A stretch of DNA of 9,277 nt, from assembly GCA_002404055.1 (NCBI GenBank), contig DHIZ01000243.1, positions 1 through 9,277 on the forward strand, in the 5' to 3' direction. Of this stretch, positions 6,769 through 9,277 are shown one piece after another. This stretch comes from Chloroflexi bacterium UBA4733 (GTDB taxonomy: Bacteria > Chloroflexota > UBA4733). The position numbers and the translations under genes were made by a program. Positions within the stretch are counted from its first letter, which is position 1, and the number at the start of each line of letters is the position of its first letter. Below the pieces are notes generated by a model, which ran no database searches, was not told the DNA's origin, and worked only from the letters and a program-made list of their open reading frames with translations.

Positions 6769-7371
6769 CTAAATACGTCCACGGTGATCCTGCGTGCGTT
6801 GCAACAGCCGCCGCCCGCTGGCTATTACGCCCGTGGCAAGCGCAATTTTCACGGCTTCTCCTGGCAAGAAAGGCAGGACTCCACCAGTCCAGGCATGGCT
6901 GTAGCCGATGAAGTGCGCTAACCAGAACGTGCCGACAGCAAAGAGGATCACGTCGCCAAGAAGGAAAGTGCCGATTGCCATGGGCACAACCACGCGCTCG
7001 CCTCGCTCCAGCAGCCAGCCGATGACGAACGCCGCCAGCGCAAAGCCGAAAATGTAGCCGCCGGTAGGACCGAAGAGCACGGCCGGTCCGCTCAAACCCT
7101 GGGCGAACACAGGCAGGCCCGCCAGCCCTTCCGCCATGTAGCCGAGCACAGTTGCCAACCCCAACCGTGAGCCGAAGAGCGCACCTATAAGCAGCACGGC
7201 CAGGGTCTGCCCTGTGATCGGCACCGGCGTGAAGGGCAAGGGCGCCGCGATGCGCGCCGAAGCGGCCAGGAAGGCGGTTCCCGCTACCACCAGGCCGAGC
7301 TGCGTCATCCACGATGACCGCATCCAACCAACGCTGCCGATCCGTCGACGCATCACACGCTCAGCGAGCAC
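6769..7371 (-). CDS. bioY: BioY biotin transporter, ECF-type substrate-binding component
   Basis: Integral membrane protein of 200 residues that captures biotin, either alone or with the ECF energy module (EcfA, EcfA', EcfT), none of which is in the window. Family signatures include PLPFTPVPITGQTLAVLLIG (45-63), GYMAEGLAGLPVFAQGLSGP (78-96), FGPTGGYIFGF (100-110) and the C-terminal PFLPGEAVKIALATG (167-181) with the conserved Lys175. About six hydrophobic helices are visible. It starts with GTG, fixed by an AAAGGAGGT ribosome-binding site four bases before it; the next in-frame ATG (codon 7) lacks one. It is not joined to any biotin-synthesis gene, which suggests salvage. A promoter with a spacer dyad lies upstream at 7446-7475, a possible point of control. 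Confidence 0.94.
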   Translation of the reverse strand: MLAERVMRRRIGSVGWMRSSWMTQLGLVVAGTAFLAASARIAAPLPFTPVPITGQTLAVLLIGALFGSRLGLATVLGYMAEGLAGLPVFAQGLSGPAVLFGPTGGYIFGFALAAFVIGWLLERGERVVVPMAIGTFLLGDVILFAVGTFWLAHFIGYSHAWTGGVLPFLPGEAVKIALATGVIASGRRLLQRTQDHRGRI

Positions 7372-7375
7372 GTTG

Positions 7376-7384
7376 ACCTCCTTT
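7376..7384 (-). promoter_or_regulatory. Ribosome-binding site of bioY
   Basis: On the minus strand this reads AAAGGAGGT, close to a perfect anti-Shine-Dalgarno match, four bases before GTG at 7371. It decides the start in favour of GTG over the downstream ATG codons. Confidence 0.8.
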
Positions 7385-7445
7385 CACTACAGACCCGCGG
7401 CCTTATGTTCGCCTATCTGAACCGCACTGGCCCTGTCGCCGCACC

Positions 7446-7475
7446 ATGATAGGGCGTAGCCCGCCCTCAGTTCAA
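7446..7475 (-). promoter_or_regulatory. bioY promoter with dyad in the spacer
   Basis: Read leftward, -35 TTGAAC (7470-7475) and -10 TATCAT (7446-7451) are 18 bases apart; the -10 matches consensus at five of six positions. Between them lies an inverted repeat AGGGCG-TAGCC-CGCCCT (7451-7467 on the plus strand), a plausible operator. The -35 overlaps the stop codon of the LysR remnant. The expected transcript start near 7439 gives a leader of about 65 bases. Confidence 0.5.
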
Positions 7476-7900
7476 CCGCACCGCTATTGCCGCCAGTTCG
7501 TCTATTAGCGCCTGCGCCGCGCGCGGCACGTAGCGGTCGCGCAGCCGCGCCCAGCCAATGCTCCGGCGTAACGACGGCTGCGTGATCGAAAGGAGGTGTA
7601 GTCCTGGGCGCGAACGCTGGACGCACAGGCGGGGAGCAAAAGTTATGCCGGCTCCTTCCTCCACGAGGCGGATCAGCGCCTCGTGGAGGAAGGAGCCGGC
7701 CCGGCGACATGCAGTGTCGATGACGGCGCGCAAGCCGGTACCAGGAGCACGATGTCTTCGGAATACAGCGGCTCAACGGTGAGTCCCGGGTTGCCCAACG
7801 GCAGGGTGACTATGGCGATGTCGATTTGGCGGTCCAGCAGGAGCGCGACAGCGTCGTCGGTGCCGAGCATTTCGGCTTCGTTATCGAAGAGATGCCTGAC
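7467..7900 (-). pseudogene. Decayed LysR-type transcriptional regulator (effector-domain fragment)
   Basis: Two leftward frames together give a damaged LysR-type effector-binding domain. The first (from about 7900) reads [20 protein letters not shown], then [20 protein letters not shown] and VLLVPA, the typical first half of lobe I. The second (about 7740 to the TGA at 7467-7469) reads [14 protein letters not shown], then [15 protein letters not shown] (the family's lVaaGlGia.lP motif) and a normal C-terminal helix, PRAAQALIDELAAIAVRLN. The N-terminal winged-helix DNA-binding domain is absent; an in-frame TAG at 7901-7903 and the leuC upstream region take its place. Between VPA and GLRAV some 20-30 residues are missing and the frame shifts near 7733-7740. 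The segment between ACRRAG and IRLVEEG is replaced by sequence forming a perfect hairpin, whose loop contains the first frame's TGA stop. It cannot encode a working regulator. Confidence 0.8.
7647..7700. repeat. Perfect 24-bp inverted repeat with 6-base loop
   Basis: The left arm 7647-7670 (beginning GCCGGCTCCTTCC) is the exact reverse complement of the right arm 7677-7700; the loop is GATCAG (7671-7676). It lies inside the LysR remnant. The left arm, read leftward, encodes the canonical RLVEEGAG of the LysR family, so it is probably the original sequence and the right arm the inverted copy. No T-run borders either side, so it does not look like an intrinsic terminator. Confidence 0.95.
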
Positions 7901-7906
7901 CTATCT

Positions 7907-7935
7907 TAGACAATGGGGCCGCTGCTGGGTAGTCT
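7907..7935 (+). promoter_or_regulatory. Possible promoter for leuC
   Basis: TAGACA (7907-7912, five of six to the -35 consensus) and TAGTCT (7930-7935, a poor -10) are 17 bases apart. Transcription would begin near 7942, leaving a very short leader just containing the ribosome-binding site. A TATCTT at 7902-7907 is an alternative -10. I see no leucine-codon leader peptide, T-box or attenuator hairpin in the gap. Confidence 0.25.
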
Positions 7936-7955
7936 TATTGTCGAAAGGAGTCGCA

Positions 7956-9277
7956 ATGCCTGGTAAGACGATGTTCGAGAAGATCTGGGACGCGCACGTT
8001 GTGCGCGAGGTCGCCAATGAACCGGCGATCCTCTACATTGACCTGCATCTCGTCCACGAGGTGACGTCGCCGCAAGCCTTCGACGGCTTGCGCCTGGCGG
8101 GCCGCCGGGTACGCCGGCCCAACCTCACGCTGTCAACGCTGGACCACAATGTGCCGACTCGCGACCGGCTGCTGCCGATCGCCGATGCCATTTCCCGGCA
8201 ACAGGTGGAAGCGCTGGAGCGCAACTGTCAGGAGTTTGGCCTGGAGTTGTTCGATCTACGCAGCCGCTATCAAGGGATCGTGCATGTCATCGGGCCGGAA
8301 TTGGGCGCCACCCAACCGGGCATGACCATCGTCTGCGGCGATAGCCACACCTCCACGCACGGCGCTTTTGGCGCGCTGGCCTTCGGCATCGGCACCTCCG
8401 AAGTCGAACACGTGCTGGCCACCCAGTGCCTGCAACAGTCCCGCCCGAAGACCATGGAAATCCGCGTGGACGGCGAATTGCGTCCCGGCGTGACGGCAAA
8501 GGACGTAATTCTTGCCATCATTGGCAAGATTGGTATCGATGGCGCGACCGGCTACGTCATCGAGTACACCGGCGAAGCGATCCGCTCCCTCTCGATGGAG
8601 GGCCGCATGACCGTCTGCAATATGTCCATCGAAGCCGGAGGTCGAGCCGGGATGGTGGCGCCGGACGAGAAAACGTTCGCCTACCTACGCGGCCGGCCGC
8701 GCTCGCCCCAGGGGGCCGACTGGGACGCCGCCGTTCGGTATTGGGAGACGCTCCCGACAGATACCGACGCCGTCTACGACCGCGTCGTGACGCTGGATGC
8801 CGACGACCTTGTGCCCTACGTCACCTGGGGAACGAACCCCGGCCAGGTGGTGCCGATTACCGGCACGGTGCCGGACCCCGCGCAGTTTGCGCTGGAGGCT
8901 GATCGTCGCTCCGCAGAGGGTGCGCTGGAGTATATGGCGCTGCAACCTGGGACCCGCATGGAGGACGTGAAGCTGGATCGCGTCTTCATTGGCTCCTGCA
9001 CCAATGCCCGCATCGAAGACCTGCGGGCGGCGGCCAAGGTGATCAACGGCAAACGGGTCCATCAGGACATCTACGCCATGGTGGTGCCCGGCTCGATGCC
9101 GGTGAAGCTGCAAGCCGAGCAGGAAGGCCTGGACCGCATCTTCAAAGCGGCGGGCTTCGATTGGCGTGATGCAGGCTGCTCCATGTGTCTGGGCATGAAC
9201 CCGGACATTCTGGCGCCGGGCGAGCGGTGCGCTTCGACCTCCAACCGCAACTTCGAGGGCCGCCAGGGCCGCGGCGG
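7956..9277 (+). CDS. leuC: 3-isopropylmalate dehydratase large subunit (right end outside window)
   Basis: LeuC with LeuD isomerises 2-isopropylmalate to 3-isopropylmalate in leucine synthesis, using a [4Fe-4S] cluster. The 440 codons present cover nearly the whole usual length of about 465-470 residues; the C-terminal tail and any leuD or leuB lie beyond the edge. It opens [16 protein letters not shown]. It carries NVPTRD (DHNVPTRDR), the aconitase-family segment [20 protein letters not shown], and cluster ligands Cys348 in FIGSCTN and Cys408/Cys411 in [11 protein letters not shown], almost identical in spacing to E. coli Leu[11 protein letters not shown] is near the edge. The start at 7956 has AAAGGAG five bases upstream; ATG 7971 is a less likely alternative. 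No frameshift or missing key residue was seen. A relative such as homoaconitase is less likely given the length and motifs. Confidence 0.95.
   Translation, partial: MPGKTMFEKIWDAHVVREVANEPAILYIDLHLVHEVTSPQAFDGLRLAGRRVRRPNLTLSTLDHNVPTRDRLLPIADAISRQQVEALERNCQEFGLELFDLRSRYQGIVHVIGPELGATQPGMTIVCGDSHTSTHGAFGALAFGIGTSEVEHVLATQCLQQSRPKTMEIRVDGELRPGVTAKDVILAIIGKIGIDGATGYVIEYTGEAIRSLSMEGRMTVCNMSIEAGGRAGMVAPDEKTFAYLRGRPRSPQGADWDAAVRYWETLPTDTDAVYDRVVTLDADDLVPYVTWGTNPGQVVPITGTVPDPAQFALEADRRSAEGALEYMALQPGTRMEDVKLDRVFIGSCTNARIEDLRAAAKVINGKRVHQDIYAMVVPGSMPVKLQAEQEGLDRIFKAAGFDWRDAGCSMCLGMNPDILAPGERCASTSNRNFEGRQGRG

Noticed and set aside
7387..7776. 129-codon leftward open frame over the LysR remnant
   Set aside because: It is in the third frame. 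Its translation has no LysR similarity, whereas the two other frames do.
7870..7955. Possible leucine attenuator or T-box ahead of leuC
   Set aside because: The gap is too short, with no run of leucine codons, no T-box sequence and no terminator/antiterminator pair visible.
1..9277. CRISPR array, transposon ends, tRNA or a multi-gene defence island
   Set aside because: No regularly spaced direct repeats, transposase genes, terminal repeats or tRNA-like cloverleaf were noticed; the only mobile-type module is the small vapBC pair.

Overview
The window is GC-rich bacterial chromosome with dense, mostly housekeeping gene content. A 30-residue bS22-like basic protein, an alanine-rich coiled-coil protein, Lon, a divergent FolC and a BioY transporter are all present. 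The overall codon use and protein style suggest a Chloroflexota-like organism, perhaps of the Thermomicrobia/Sphaerobacter kind. That assignment is an impression from sequence style only and has low certainty.

The left part (about 1-2604) is a leftward transcription unit. A well-formed sigma-70-type promoter (2575-2604) reads into a tiny ORF for an AURKAIP1/COX24-domain (bS22-like) basic protein. Five bases after its stop codon comes an unrecognised 361-residue protein with a coiled coil, a Pro/Ala-rich linker and a small C-terminal domain. Then, 59 bases on, comes lon, which runs off the left edge after the Walker A motif. The unit therefore links a probable ribosomal protein, a possible scaffold protein and a major ATP-dependent protease.

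Divergently, folC (folylpolyglutamate/dihydrofolate synthase-like, with variant motifs) and a dolichyl-phosphate-mannose-synthase-like family 2 glycosyltransferase run rightward. A hairpin-containing gap separates them from a fumarylacetoacetate-hydrolase-family gene. Next comes a compact VapBC-type toxin-antitoxin pair, with an RHH antitoxin overlapping a PIN toxin through ATGA. It converges on bioY (biotin uptake S component), with only 7 bases between the two stop codons.

Upstream of bioY lies a decayed LysR-type regulator that has kept only part of its effector domain. It is broken by an upstream stop, an internal deletion with frameshift, and a perfect 24-bp inverted repeat with a 6-base loop. 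The bioY promoter lies on the last bases of this remnant and has a dyad in its -35/-10 spacer. The right edge holds leuC, complete except for its last few tens of residues, with its Fe-S cysteines intact.

I see no CRISPR array, rRNA, tRNA, transposase or obvious new defence system. The most notable items are the hairpin in the LysR remnant, the tiny bS22-like gene heading the lon cluster, and the uncharacterised coiled-coil protein.
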